NCBI GenBank assembly: GCA_003151275.1
Contig: PLXC01000015.1
Location: 105,021-169,020 of the forward strand
DNA from: Candidatus Melainabacteria bacterium
Lineage (GTDB): Bacteria > Cyanobacteriota > Vampirovibrionia > Obscuribacterales > Obscuribacteraceae
Reading direction: 5' to 3'
DNA: 64,000 bases
This document shows positions 51,295-60,688 of this stretch, piece after piece. The notes beneath the pieces are model-generated. The model searched no databases. It had not been told where the DNA came from and worked only from the letters and a program-made list of their open reading frames with translations. The position numbers and the translations under genes were made by a program. How positions within the stretch are numbered: position 1 is the first letter of the stretch; each line of letters opens with the position of its first letter.

Positions 51295-53930
51295 TGGTAG
51301 CCAGCAAGCAATGCCCGTCTTGCGGACTTGTCGTAGACGAGTCGACTCACGTTTGTCAAAAACTGGGAAACGTAACCGATAGTTTTCCCCAGGTAGACGA
51401 TCAATTCAGAGCCAAGTATCAGGTGCTGGAAACGGTTGGTGCAGGCGGAATGGGAGTGATCTATAAAGCTCGCCACAACATCTTGAACAGAATTGTAGCA
51501 GTCAAGATGGTGCACGCCCATATAGTTTCCCCAGAGGTAATCAAACGCTTTTATCATGAAGGAAAAGCTTCGAGTTCGCTTTCGCATCCATACATAGTCA
51601 AAGTTCTAGACTTCGGCACTACAGAATCTGGTCAGCCCTACATGATTTTGGACTATGTGCACGGCAAAACGCTGTCGAAGGTTCTTGCAACGGAAGGATC
51701 ACTTTCTACTGAGCGCTTTATACGGCTGTTTCTTCAAATTTGTGAGGCGCTGTCATACGCTCATAAAAACTGGGTTCTTCATCGCGATATCAAACCTGCC
51801 AACATCATGTTAGTGGAAAATTCGCGCGGCGAAGAAGAGATTCGCATCATGGACTTTGGCCTGGCTAAGATTATCGATGACACCGAATATGCTGCGCAGC
51901 ATCTGACAAAGACGGGTGTTGCAATGGGCAGCCCACTGTATATGAGTCCCGAACATGCCCGTGGTGCCAAGATGGACGCGAGGTCGGATTTGTATTCACT
52001 TGGTTGCACCATGTATGAGGCGCTTACAGGCACTCCGCCCTTCATGGGAAAAACGCCCTTCGAAACCATGTTGATGCATCTCAATGATAAACCGCTACCG
52101 CTAAAAGAAGCTTCGTTAGGCAAGATCATCGATCCGCGCCTTGAAATAGTCGTTCTGAAATTGTTGGAGAAAAACCTCAACGATCGTTATCAATCGATGG
52201 AAGAGCTGAGAGAAGATCTGCTGAACATCCAGAATCAGCCTACAGATAATCTGCCGTATACCGACAAAGGCAAAACTAGTTCGGACAAAATCAAAGCCTT
52301 AATAGTGGCGGGAACAGCTGCTGGACTCTGCGGATTGACTGCAGCCGGATATTATTATCTCCACAACAAGCACCAACAGCCAAAACCGCAGCTAAATCCA
52401 AGCGCTTCAGTTCCAGGCTCTGCATTATTGTCAGCCAAACCCAATTCCGCTCCAGCCAGTCACACTTCATCAGACACTCAAGATGCTAACGACAATCATA
52501 AAATCGCAACGCCGGGTTCTGAATTAGATCACCCTGAAGGAACCGTCAAAATCTGGCAGGGCTTAACGGGAAAGACATTAGTGCAAGGCCTTGTCAATAG
52601 TCATCAGCCGACAATCGATGCAACCAAATATCGAGACGAAATTACGGCGGATACCGACTTAGAGCCGCTACAAGAGGCTCAGTGGAGCAATAACATAGTA
52701 CTAAAGGAAGTACCAATTACTGATGCCGCATTGATCTACTTAAGCAAGCTGAAACTAACTTCGCTAAACCTTACAGCGACGAAAGTAAAGGATTTAGGTC
52801 CTCTGAAAAACATGAAAAGTCTAGTTGAACTGTCAGTCCCAAGCACACCTTTGACGTCGAAAGGAATGCAAGTGATAGGCGGCTTGTCCAATCTCGTGAC
52901 ACTGAATTTGACTGCAACTAAAATTAAAGATTACGACCTAGTGCCACTCACTAAACTGACCAAACTTAAGTTTTTAGAGCTCTCCGGTTGCGAAAACCTA
53001 ACTCCAAAGGCAGTTGATCAATTGACTGTTGAACTAGAACCATGTCAGGTTACTTTCTGGCAATACGCTGTGGCAGATCACAAGCCCTTTACGGAAACAA
53101 TGGAAGCGATGAGGCTGCTTCATGCTGGGGATTACAGGCACAGTTATGCGAAATTCAGAACGGCTAGCACGATGCTGGCCAATTCATCCGATCAAGCTTT
53201 AAAGGCACGCTGTCTTTCGGGCGCGGCAGATTGTAAGTCCGGCATAGGCGAGTATCCAGAAGCAGCAAGATTCTATGATCAGGCTCTGGCTATGTTAGAA
53301 AAAAGACCGACAGAAGATGTAAACACGGTTGAAGTCCTAAATGGCGCCGCGCGCACCCACGAACTGGCGAACGATTTCGCACAAGCGACTGTGTTGCGAT
53401 CAAAACTAGAGGAAACCTACAAGCGGTGCCGAAATCTAAACTATAGTCCGAGCAGGCTTCAAAGCGCCCGGGCACTTAATTTGTTATGTCAGTCTTACGG
53501 CACCGCAACCTTATATCAGCCGGAAAAAGCAGCAAAACAATTCAAGCTCGCCTTATCCCTATTGCCGGAAAAAGAACAAAACTCGAACAAAGTCGCTCGC
53601 GCTGCTGAGCAGGTCGGCACAAGTTATGTGCATGAGAAAAAACACGCTGATGCGATACCGTTTTTTGAACGAACCTATAAGTTTTACCTTTCTCAAGGTT
53701 CAAAGTTTCATCAGCCACAAGTCTTGTTGCAGCAACAGTTAGCTGAGTCTTACAACAGCGTTGAACGCTACAAAGAAGCGGAAAATATTCTGCGAAACAT
53801 AATTGATTTACCTGCGGATCGAGTACTCAAAGATAGGCGATACGCATGCATGATTGATATTCTAAAGAAAGAAAAGAAAATGTCGGAAGCAGACCGTTTG
53901 GAACTGAAGAGAAAATCGATGCCGCTTTAG
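51294..53930 (+). CDS. Receptor-like Ser/Thr protein kinase with LRR and TPR sensor domain
   Basis: An 878-residue protein. It opens with a possible zinc-binding cysteine motif (CPSCGLVVDESTHVC). The Hanks-type kinase domain follows: glycine loop VGAGGMGVIYKA, Lys71 in AVKMV, HRDIKPANI with Asp165, and DFG with Asp187, then APE-type SPEHARG. All are intact, so it is probably active. One membrane helix at about residues 333-355 separates it from an outer part with leucine-rich repeats (LTSLNLTATKVKDLGPL, LVTLNLTATKIKDYDLV) and C-terminal TPRs. The outer part probably senses a peptide or wall signal. It is downstream of the candidate leader RNA and the coupled leader peptide. Confidence 0.9.
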   Translation: MVASKQCPSCGLVVDESTHVCQKLGNVTDSFPQVDDQFRAKYQVLETVGAGGMGVIYKARHNILNRIVAVKMVHAHIVSPEVIKRFYHEGKASSSLSHPYIVKVLDFGTTESGQPYMILDYVHGKTLSKVLATEGSLSTERFIRLFLQICEALSYAHKNWVLHRDIKPANIMLVENSRGEEEIRIMDFGLAKIIDDTEYAAQHLTKTGVAMGSPLYMSPEHARGAKMDARSDLYSLGCTMYEALTGTPPFMGKTPFETMLMHLNDKPLPLKEASLGKIIDPRLEIVVLKLLEKNLNDRYQSMEELREDLLNIQNQPTDNLPYTDKGKTSSDKIKALIVAGTAAGLCGLTAAGYYYLHNKHQQPKPQLNPSASVPGSALLSAKPNSAPASHTSSDTQDANDNHKIATPGSELDHPEGTVKIWQGLTGKTLVQGLVNSHQPTIDATKYRDEITADTDLEPLQEAQWSNNIVLKEVPITDAALIYLSKLKLTSLNLTATKVKDLGPLKNMKSLVELSVPSTPLTSKGMQVIGGLSNLVTLNLTATKIKDYDLVPLTKLTKLKFLELSGCENLTPKAVDQLTVELEPCQVTFWQYAVADHKPFTETMEAMRLLHAGDYRHSYAKFRTASTMLANSSDQALKARCLSGAADCKSGIGEYPEAARFYDQALAMLEKRPTEDVNTVEVLNGAARTHELANDFAQATVLRSKLEETYKRCRNLNYSPSRLQSARALNLLCQSYGTATLYQPEKAAKQFKLALSLLPEKEQNSNKVARAAEQVGTSYVHEKKHADAIPFFERTYKFYLSQGSKFHQPQVLLQQQLAESYNSVERYKEAENILRNIIDLPADRVLKDRRYACMIDILKKEKKMSEADRLELKRKSMPL

Positions 53931-53966
53931 CGACACTGATTACCATGGACGACACGGCGAACACTG

Positions 53967-55241
53967 CTATGCAGTTCTGGCAAATTTTTTGCGTAGTGCC
54001 TGAGTCTTACTTTCAATTAGAAACCAGAGAAGTTTTGCCGCAAAATAGGTGAGGACTAGCGCACTTAGTGTTGTCGCTAGCCAGAGTTCAACACCATAGG
54101 GCATCTGTAGTCTGCGCCGCAAAAAATGCTCGGTTAGTACAATAATTGGATGGTGCACTATGTACATGCCATAAGTGATTTTGCCAACATTCGTTAGCAT
54201 TGGATGGCTGAGACAAGCTTTCAATGGTTTCCACTCTTTCGCGCCAGCCAATATCAGCGCGTAAGACAAAGCAAATAGGAAATATAGGGGTACTGCTTCC
54301 ACGGTGTTTTTACTCGATGGCACAAAGATGATAATAGACGTGATTAACGCAAGCCCTGCCATTGCCATATATGAGCAATACTTCGATAGCATAGTCGCCA
54401 ATCGAGGAAAGCGTGACTCTATTAAAGCAACGGATGCGCCTGCCATTAGAGGATCTAGGCGACAAATAGTATTATAGTAATACAGATTCTGAGGGACAGT
54501 GACTGAACTCGTCATCGAGATCTGCTGAAAAACATAACGCGAAACAACTGATAAGACTGTCAGTGCAAAAATAATCCATATCAAACTGCGAGAACTTCTA
54601 GTTGCTTTCAAGATAAGCGGCCAGAGCACGTAAAATTGCTCTTCTATGCACACAGACCATAGCGGTCTAAATAGATTTGCAACTGGAAAATTGACCGCTA
54701 GAGCAAATGTCTTGAGCGTAGCTTCACCGAACATTAGGGCATAATTGCCAACGAAGAACATCATCGGCAAGGCTATTTGCGCTAGGAATTCAGAATAGGT
54801 GCTCCAGTGCAAATGACGATGCGATAACGCAGGAATCAATAAAGCACCAAATATGATGGCAGCATAAAACAGAGGCCAGATGCGTAGGATCCTTCGTTTA
54901 AAATACAGAAGAAAGGAAATGTTTCCAAATTCGCTTTGTTCTTTGAGGAGAAGAAAGGTAATTAAATATCCACTTAAAACGAAGAATAAATCAACGCCTG
55001 TGAAACCCCACTGGATCACCCTGTTATACCAATCTATGAGAGCGAAGTTTGGATGTGGTTCAGGTATCTGCCATGAGTGGAAAAGAAATACGTAGAGAAA
55101 TGCGCATGCTCTTAAACCGTCGAGCTGCGGCAGATAAAATGAGTTACTTTTGACGATAATAGGGGGGCCGCTCGGCAACTGTTCAAGTCCCCTCTTACTG
55201 CTCAAATTTGAACACCAGGATGTTAAGCTCCCCTTTGGCAC
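53967..55241 (-). CDS. Membrane acyltransferase, family 3 (OafA/YrhL-like)
   Basis: A 424-residue protein with about ten membrane helices. The signature near the N-terminus is YLPQLDGLRACAFLYVFLFHSW, with the catalytic His55. FFVLSGYLITFLLLKE and SVCIEEQFYVLWPL are also typical of the family. It acetylates or otherwise acylates extracytoplasmic sugars or lipids. The first 33 residues are not typical, so the start may be further in. It is divergent from an SGNH-like gene (227 bases between), and such pairs often act together in O-acetylation of polysaccharides. Confidence 0.88.
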   Translation of the reverse strand: MPKGSLTSWCSNLSSKRGLEQLPSGPPIIVKSNSFYLPQLDGLRACAFLYVFLFHSWQIPEPHPNFALIDWYNRVIQWGFTGVDLFFVLSGYLITFLLLKEQSEFGNISFLLYFKRRILRIWPLFYAAIIFGALLIPALSHRHLHWSTYSEFLAQIALPMMFFVGNYALMFGEATLKTFALAVNFPVANLFRPLWSVCIEEQFYVLWPLILKATRSSRSLIWIIFALTVLSVVSRYVFQQISMTSSVTVPQNLYYYNTICRLDPLMAGASVALIESRFPRLATMLSKYCSYMAMAGLALITSIIIFVPSSKNTVEAVPLYFLFALSYALILAGAKEWKPLKACLSHPMLTNVGKITYGMYIVHHPIIVLTEHFLRRRLQMPYGVELWLATTLSALVLTYFAAKLLWFLIESKTQALRKKFARTA

Positions 55242-55467
55242 AGATCGCTTCAGTAAGATGCAGGCTCAGTAAAAATAGCCTAACCGATTCAAAGCTGAAC
55301 TTTCCTAGAAAAAATGATCAAGGCAATGAATTTTTTATAGGGTCCTGCATGCTGCCACTTGATACAATGCAAAGTGGAAAAATCCCACAGCTAGGGCTCC
55401 TTCAGTTTCAAATCGCAGCGCAATATTACTTCCATCTCATTCAAAGGGTGGTCTGCAGACGCCGACG

Positions 55468-56538
55468 ATGTCTCGTCGCCGGTATTTTGTCTTCTTAATT
55501 TCGCTAATTCTGTTTGGTTTGATCCAATATTTCTTCTTGAACAATTTGCGGCTGTTTGACTTGAATTCATACAACTACGCAAATCGATTTGATTTCGGCG
55601 GCACGGTTGACGGAATTAATAACGTAACTCCAACTCCGAATGTGATCTTTCTTGGCACTTCACTGCTTCGATATTCGTTATATGCACTGAACGAAACCTT
55701 GTCACAGTCTACGTCTGCCCCAACCGCGACTTCGACTGTAGACCCACACGTGTGCCAGTTAGCAAAAGGAAGCCTCAGTCGCAATTATAGTTTTGCCATT
55801 GCCGGCATTCTTGTCTCAGACTTAAACATGATTTTTCGGAAGTACATGAACTGCGATATCACAGGTGGTACCGTCTATGTCGAGTGCTCACCTCGTGCTT
55901 TTTACGACTCTGGAATTCAGCCAACCGCGACACCGGCGTTCAAGTACTTCTGCGACTGGCGCGATGTCTTGTCTCCCAGAAAAGCGCTAACCAATCAGAC
56001 GGACCGATTGCAGTGGCTAACCAATATTCTGATTCCAATGTATCGCTTCAGGCATGACATTCAAGAAAACCTCGTTCACTTTGTCACTGTCGCCTGGAAA
56101 GAAGTTAATCAGGATCTGCAGTTAGCTACTAACACGACGTCACAGCACGGTGGAGAGGTCAGCGATGCACCAATAAAATATCCAACCGTCTTAGCAAAAT
56201 CGCTCGCTGAATATGCCGGTCGTTATGCCGGTATTAGTGGTGAAAAGTGCGCTGTGCAACTAACGCAACTTCAAGATCTTGTCGGACAAGTCAAGGCAAA
56301 GAAAGCGAGGCCGGTGCTGATGGTAATGCCACTCACACAAGCCAATGTCGATTTATTGCCACCAGGTTTTTATACCGATTGGAAAAATTCGCTCAAGAGA
56401 ATCGCTCTAGCCGAACATTGTACGTTTCTAGATTTGTCTGAATACAAATTTGAGAACTCGGATTTTCAAGACTCAGTTCACTTAAATAACACGGGTTCAA
56501 CCAAACTTCTCAGCATCCTAGAAGCCCGCACTATCTAG
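55468..56538 (+). CDS. Membrane-anchored SGNH-hydrolase-like protein
   Basis: A 356-residue protein with one N-terminal membrane helix (residues 6-25). The extracytoplasmic part has the SGNH-type block I FLGTSLLRYS with Ser65 as candidate nucleophile, and a terminal DSVHLNNTGS where Asp335 and His338 fit the DxxH of block V. The order resembles DltD or DUF1574-type proteins that work with acyltransferase-3 or MBOAT enzymes on surface polymers. The divergent acyltransferase supports a role in glycan O-acetylation or deacetylation. A rare feature is the long Ser/Thr-rich segment SQSTSAPTATSTVD after block I. Confidence 0.7.
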   Translation: MSRRRYFVFLISLILFGLIQYFFLNNLRLFDLNSYNYANRFDFGGTVDGINNVTPTPNVIFLGTSLLRYSLYALNETLSQSTSAPTATSTVDPHVCQLAKGSLSRNYSFAIAGILVSDLNMIFRKYMNCDITGGTVYVECSPRAFYDSGIQPTATPAFKYFCDWRDVLSPRKALTNQTDRLQWLTNILIPMYRFRHDIQENLVHFVTVAWKEVNQDLQLATNTTSQHGGEVSDAPIKYPTVLAKSLAEYAGRYAGISGEKCAVQLTQLQDLVGQVKAKKARPVLMVMPLTQANVDLLPPGFYTDWKNSLKRIALAEHCTFLDLSEYKFENSDFQDSVHLNNTGSTKLLSILEARTI

Positions 56539-56580
56539 ATTTATATCCTAGAGTTACATCTTCGTTTGATTTGTATTGCA

Positions 56581-56618
56581 TGACAAATGAGGGCGGCATC
56601 TCTGCCACCCTCATCGTC
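56581..56618. terminator. Bidirectional terminator-like hairpin between convergent genes
   Basis: ATGAGGG (56587-56593) pairs with CCCTCAT (56608-56614), and inside it GGCA pairs with TGCC around loop TCTC; outer TGAC (56581-56584) can pair with GTCA (56615-56619 region). The long hairpin lies between the SGNH-like gene and glnN, which converge. The T-run is poor, so its efficiency is uncertain. Confidence 0.7.
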
Positions 56619-56637
56619 AATTTATTGGATGATCTAG

Positions 56638-58902
56638 TTAATAGATGTAGAGCATTTCGCGGAACTTAGGCAGAGGCCAGAGTGAATCATCAACGATCAT
56701 TTCCAGTTCGTCGGCGACATTTCTAACTTCATTCATTGCCGGGATCACTTTGTGCTGATAGAACTTAGCGTGGTTGAAAAGCTCAGACTCCTCATCATCA
56801 TCCTTGTTGCTATGACTTAGTGACTCAAGCAACTCGATAGATTCGCGAAGCTTGTTCACCTTTTCGCATAGTTCTCTGAGCATGCCTTCTTGCGATGTCA
56901 GATTGACACCACTTAAAGCTTGCTTGGTTTGGACAACCGTGGTGGCAACTCGATTTTGATATTCCAGAGCAGCAGGTAATATCATCGTAGTGGCGATGTT
57001 AGCGGTCAAAAGGGCTTCGACATTGATTGTCTTGCAATAGCCTTCCAGCATAATGTTGTAACGACTGACGAGTTCGTCTTCTTGCAAAATGCCATACTTG
57101 GCGAACAATTCTTTCGCATCATCCTCAATCAAAACAGGCAGCGCTTCGATTGTGCTCTTCAAGTTAGGCAGACCACGCTTCTCTGCTTCTTCGTGCCATT
57201 CTTGCGAGTAGTTATCGCCGTTGAAGAGAATTCTTTCGTTTTTCGAGAGAGTCTCTTTAACGACTTTTGCAACAGCAGCATTTAGCTCGATACCAGAATT
57301 GGTGAGAGTCTCAATTTCGGTAGCCATGAAATCAAGCGAATCGGCGACGATGGCATTCAGAATTGTGTTTGGCCAAGCGATTGATTGGCTGCTTCCTACT
57401 GCACGAAACTCGAACTTGTTGCCGGTGAAAGCGAAAGGCGAGGTTCTGTTGCGGTCGGAATCGTCTCGAGGCAATGTCGGCAAAGTCGAAACGCCAAATT
57501 CAATTGTGCGTCCTGACATTTTATCGCTGCCTGTTTTACCACTGATGATCGATTGCACCACTTCCGTTAGTTTGTCACCGAGGAAGATACTGATGATCGC
57601 AGGTGGTGCTTCGTTGGCACCAAGTCTGTGATCGTTGCCGGCGAAGGCAACGCTAGCGCGAACCAGCTTGGCATACTTATTGACTGCTCTGATCACAGCG
57701 GCGAGCACGACTACGAACTGGGTGTTCGATAGTGTTGTGTTTCCTGGTTCGAGAAGATTGTTGCCTTCATCGTCGGCCATAGACCAGTTGTTATGCTTGC
57801 CACTGCCGTTGACACCACTGAACGGTTTCTCATGGAACAGGCAACGCAAGCCATGCTTTTGAGCAGTCTTGCGGAACACTTCCATCAACACCATGTTGTG
57901 GTCAGTAGCAACGTTGCTGCTTTCAAAGACTGGGGCCACTTCGAACTGCGCTGGGGCCACTTCGTTGTGTCTTGTTTTTACTGGCACACCAAGCTTGTAG
58001 AGTTCGTTTTCGGAATCCATCATGAACGCCAATACGCGCTCCTTAATTGAACCCCAGTAGTGATCTTCCATCTCTTGTCCTTTGGGAGGCCTGGCGCCAA
58101 ACAAAGCACGTCCTGAATTGATCAAATCAGGGCGTTGGAAATAGAATGCTTCGTCGATCAAGAAATATTCCTGCTCTGGACCGACTGTGCAGATAACTCT
58201 CTTCACTTCCTTGTTTCCGAGCAAATGCAACATTCTCACGGCTTGCTTGTTGATAGCTTCAAGCGAGCGCAGCAGTGGCGTCTTTTTATCGAGCGCTTGT
58301 CCACTGAATGAGCAGAATACGGTTGGAATGCAAAGTGTTTTGCCGTTGGTGCTTTCCATGATGAAGGCTGGGCTGGTTGGATCCCAACCGGTGTAGCCGC
58401 GGGCTTCGAATGTTGAACGGATGCCACCAGACGGGAAGCTGGATGCATCAGGCTCACCTTGAATCAAGACTTTTCCAGAGAACTCTAGAATTGCCAGACC
58501 TTCATCTCCACCTGAAACCAAGAATGAATCATGCTTTTCGGCAGTCAGTCCGGTCAATGGGGTGAACCAATGTGTGAAGTGTGAGCAGCCCTTGGAGATT
58601 GCCCAATCTTTCATGGCATTGGCAACGATGTCTGCGTGGTTAGCGTCGAGCCGCTCGCCATGGTCGAGGCATCGAAGAACGGCTTTGTATACCGCTTTTG
58701 GAAGCATCGTGCGCATGATGTGGCGATTGAATACATTAGAGCCGTAAATTTCAGATACGGTGCTACGTGTATAGTCCACCGATGAGTTCACTGGCTCGCG
58801 AGATTGAATCGCCTGGATAGCGGCTTTGCGACTGCTCATGTGTGCGTTGCCGCCGTTGCGATGTGAATGTGTTTTGCCTTTGTTTTCTATCATGGTACTC
58901 AT
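56638..58902 (-). CDS. glnN: Glutamine synthetase type III
   Basis: A 754-residue GSIII, much longer than GSI or GSII, as is normal for this class. The catalytic signatures are VGPEQEYFLID, KTRHNEVAPAQFEVAP, NGSGKHNNWSM and FAFTGNKFEFRAVGSSQ. It makes glutamine from glutamate, ammonia and ATP. GSIII is usual in cyanobacterial relatives and Bacteroidetes. I place the start at ATG 58902, twelve bases after GGAGG; the ATG at 58914 directly abuts that motif. It follows yjbQ closely and so is probably in its operon. No NtcA-like site (GTA-N8-TAC) is evident near it. Confidence 0.94.
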   Translation of the reverse strand: MSTMIENKGKTHSHRNGGNAHMSSRKAAIQAIQSREPVNSSVDYTRSTVSEIYGSNVFNRHIMRTMLPKAVYKAVLRCLDHGERLDANHADIVANAMKDWAISKGCSHFTHWFTPLTGLTAEKHDSFLVSGGDEGLAILEFSGKVLIQGEPDASSFPSGGIRSTFEARGYTGWDPTSPAFIMESTNGKTLCIPTVFCSFSGQALDKKTPLLRSLEAINKQAVRMLHLLGNKEVKRVICTVGPEQEYFLIDEAFYFQRPDLINSGRALFGARPPKGQEMEDHYWGSIKERVLAFMMDSENELYKLGVPVKTRHNEVAPAQFEVAPVFESSNVATDHNMVLMEVFRKTAQKHGLRCLFHEKPFSGVNGSGKHNNWSMADDEGNNLLEPGNTTLSNTQFVVVLAAVIRAVNKYAKLVRASVAFAGNDHRLGANEAPPAIISIFLGDKLTEVVQSIISGKTGSDKMSGRTIEFGVSTLPTLPRDDSDRNRTSPFAFTGNKFEFRAVGSSQSIAWPNTILNAIVADSLDFMATEIETLTNSGIELNAAVAKVVKETLSKNERILFNGDNYSQEWHEEAEKRGLPNLKSTIEALPVLIEDDAKELFAKYGILQEDELVSRYNIMLEGYCKTINVEALLTANIATTMILPAALEYQNRVATTVVQTKQALSGVNLTSQEGMLRELCEKVNKLRESIELLESLSHSNKDDDEESELFNHAKFYQHKVIPAMNEVRNVADELEMIVDDSLWPLPKFREMLYIY

Positions 58903-58924
58903 TAACGATCTCATCCTCCCCTTT

Positions 58925-59356
58925 CTATATGCCTAAAGCCTTGAGCACGACGCGCTTTCTTCGCTGTCCGTCGAACTCCGCGTAAAATATTTGCTCCCAC
59001 GGACCGAGGTCAAGTTTCCCATCCGTGACTGGCACCGTCACTTGATGATTGATCAAGATCCGCTTTAGATGCGCATCTCCGTTATCTTCACCAGTTTTAT
59101 GATGATTGTAGTCGGGATTAACTGGTGCCAGTTTTTCCACCCATTCGTCAATATCTTTCAGCAGTCCATTTTCCCAATCATTTATATAGACCCCGGCGGT
59201 TATGTGCATCGCCGAAACCAGTATAAAACCGTCGCGCAGGCCCGCTTCATCGAGAAAGGCCTGCACGTCATCAGTGATTCGAATGTATTCTCTGCGGCTT
59301 TTAGTCTCAAACCAGAGGTATTTCGTGTAGGCTTTAATGCCCTCGGATGTTTTCAC
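58925..59356 (-). CDS. YjbQ/UPF0047 family protein
   Basis: A 143-residue protein of the YjbQ family (secondary thiamine-phosphate synthase-type). Key patterns are [39 protein letters not shown] and the end [20 protein letters not shown], with histidines that form the known metal site. Its role is uncertain; some members have weak thiamin phosphate synthase activity. I place the start at GTG 59356, after GGAGAGA, over the TTG at 59371. The stop lies 22 bases before the chosen glnN start. Confidence 0.88.
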   Translation of the reverse strand: MKTSEGIKAYTKYLWFETKSRREYIRITDDVQAFLDEAGLRDGFILVSAMHITAGVYINDWENGLLKDIDEWVEKLAPVNPDYNHHKTGEDNGDAHLKRILINHQVTVPVTDGKLDLGPWEQIFYAEFDGQRRKRVVLKALGI

Positions 59357-59537
59357 ACTCTCTCCACGCAAAAGTAAGATAGCGCCTGGTCCCTTGGGAA
59401 TACAGGCTGGCTGGCGAGCTCGGCTTAAATTTTACCGCGTCACCTCAACCATTGCGATAGTTTTGAGGTTAAAAGCAGAAAGGCGTTACACAATGGCTGC
59501 AGGAGCGCATTGATAGAATCACGTCTAATCTCGCTAT

Positions 59538-60662
59538 CTAACCGCCTAGGTTTTGCCCTGCCGCGATTCTTAAATGCTCAAGATTGACTTCAGGTGCTAC
59601 TCTCGGTAGTTGCTCAAACTGTGACCAGGCGTTCTTAACATCGAGTGACCGCAAGGCGCTGGTGGCTCCATCGTATTCAACATATTGCGGTGCCGCGTGC
59701 TGCCATGTGAACTCCTTGCCAGGCTGATTGTGAAGTAAGAATGCCTGTTTGTTGGCATCGTCTAAAATTAGGGCTTTCAATTGCGCTTCGCCGCTGCCAA
59801 GTCCTTTTTGACCGATGTAGAAGGTTCTGTAATCGCCGCTACGAATGATGCCAAGATCGGCTGTCGCTTTTACATCGTAAAGACCAGGTCGGGGACCTTC
59901 TTCCAGAGGGTGAGTGTGAATCAGCACGCGCCCGGTTTTATCTTCAAACGACGGCGTCACTTCGTTCGCCTTACCTGTAAATATCTTGCTCGCCTTGCCA
60001 GTTTGCAGATCCAGCGATCGCGCCATTTCAACACCTGATTGTGGTGGCAAAGTTTCGCTCAATTTCAAGGCATCAACTGAACCGGCATTGATAGTGCCTT
60101 CAGGCAGCATGGTTGCGCCTTTTCCGTTAAACGCCAGGCGCTCTTGGATTGGAAATTCGATTGGTTTCGTGATGTTCTTGTAGGCGAAATTTTGCAGCGC
60201 TTCAGAGCGAGCAAGCGATATCGATGCCGCTTTGCCGCCGAGCATAAGCCCGGGCATAGCCTCGACCATGGTGGCACCAGTTTGACCAAAATCAGTACTG
60301 TATTTGTTGACCAGAGAGTCGCGCTGCGCGTCCGAGTTTGCGTTCCAGGCGTTGCCGAACATAGGAGCAGTTTTCGTGATCAAGCCCAGACCGGCAACCA
60401 ATCCGGTTGCCAGAATCGCGGCTGCAGGAGCCGATTTGAATGCGATACCGGCGACAAAGCCCACGGCGGCAGATTCAAGAGTAGTGGTAAGTAATTTGGC
60501 CTTGTTGTGCGTCCAATCGTTTTGAATTTCATCGAGAATCGCGCCGGGAGTGGCCATTGCCACTCTGCCGCTAACGTTCATCTCGTTTTCAATGTTTTTA
60601 AAACTGAAGTCTGACATTTTGCCTGCTGGTCGGGGTCCGTCACCTCGGACGATCCTAACCAT
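59538..60662 (-). CDS. Protein with hydrophobic N-terminus and JAMM-like metalloprotease motif
   Basis: A 374-residue protein I do not recognise as a whole. Residues 63-98 are Ala/Gly-rich and hydrophobic (AAVGFVAGIAFKSAPAAAILATG), likely one or two membrane helices. The C-terminal half has a JAB1/MPN-type pattern: Glu212 in GVEMARSLDLQTGK, His249 and His251 in VLIHTHP, and Asp263 in GLYDVKA. The spacing from His to Asp is one residue longer than in RadC-type JAMM motifs, and the usual serine is Gly. Such domains remove ubiquitin-like tags or cut peptides, and occur in toxins and phage tails. It begins 26 bases after the TPR gene. Confidence 0.6.
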   Translation of the reverse strand: MVRIVRGDGPRPAGKMSDFSFKNIENEMNVSGRVAMATPGAILDEIQNDWTHNKAKLLTTTLESAAVGFVAGIAFKSAPAAAILATGLVAGLGLITKTAPMFGNAWNANSDAQRDSLVNKYSTDFGQTGATMVEAMPGLMLGGKAASISLARSEALQNFAYKNITKPIEFPIQERLAFNGKGATMLPEGTINAGSVDALKLSETLPPQSGVEMARSLDLQTGKASKIFTGKANEVTPSFEDKTGRVLIHTHPLEEGPRPGLYDVKATADLGIIRSGDYRTFYIGQKGLGSGEAQLKALILDDANKQAFLLHNQPGKEFTWQHAAPQYVEYDGATSALRSLDVKNAWSQFEQLPRVAPEVNLEHLRIAAGQNLGG

Positions 60663-60688
60663 GGCCGTGAATTATGTCATTGGGGAAA

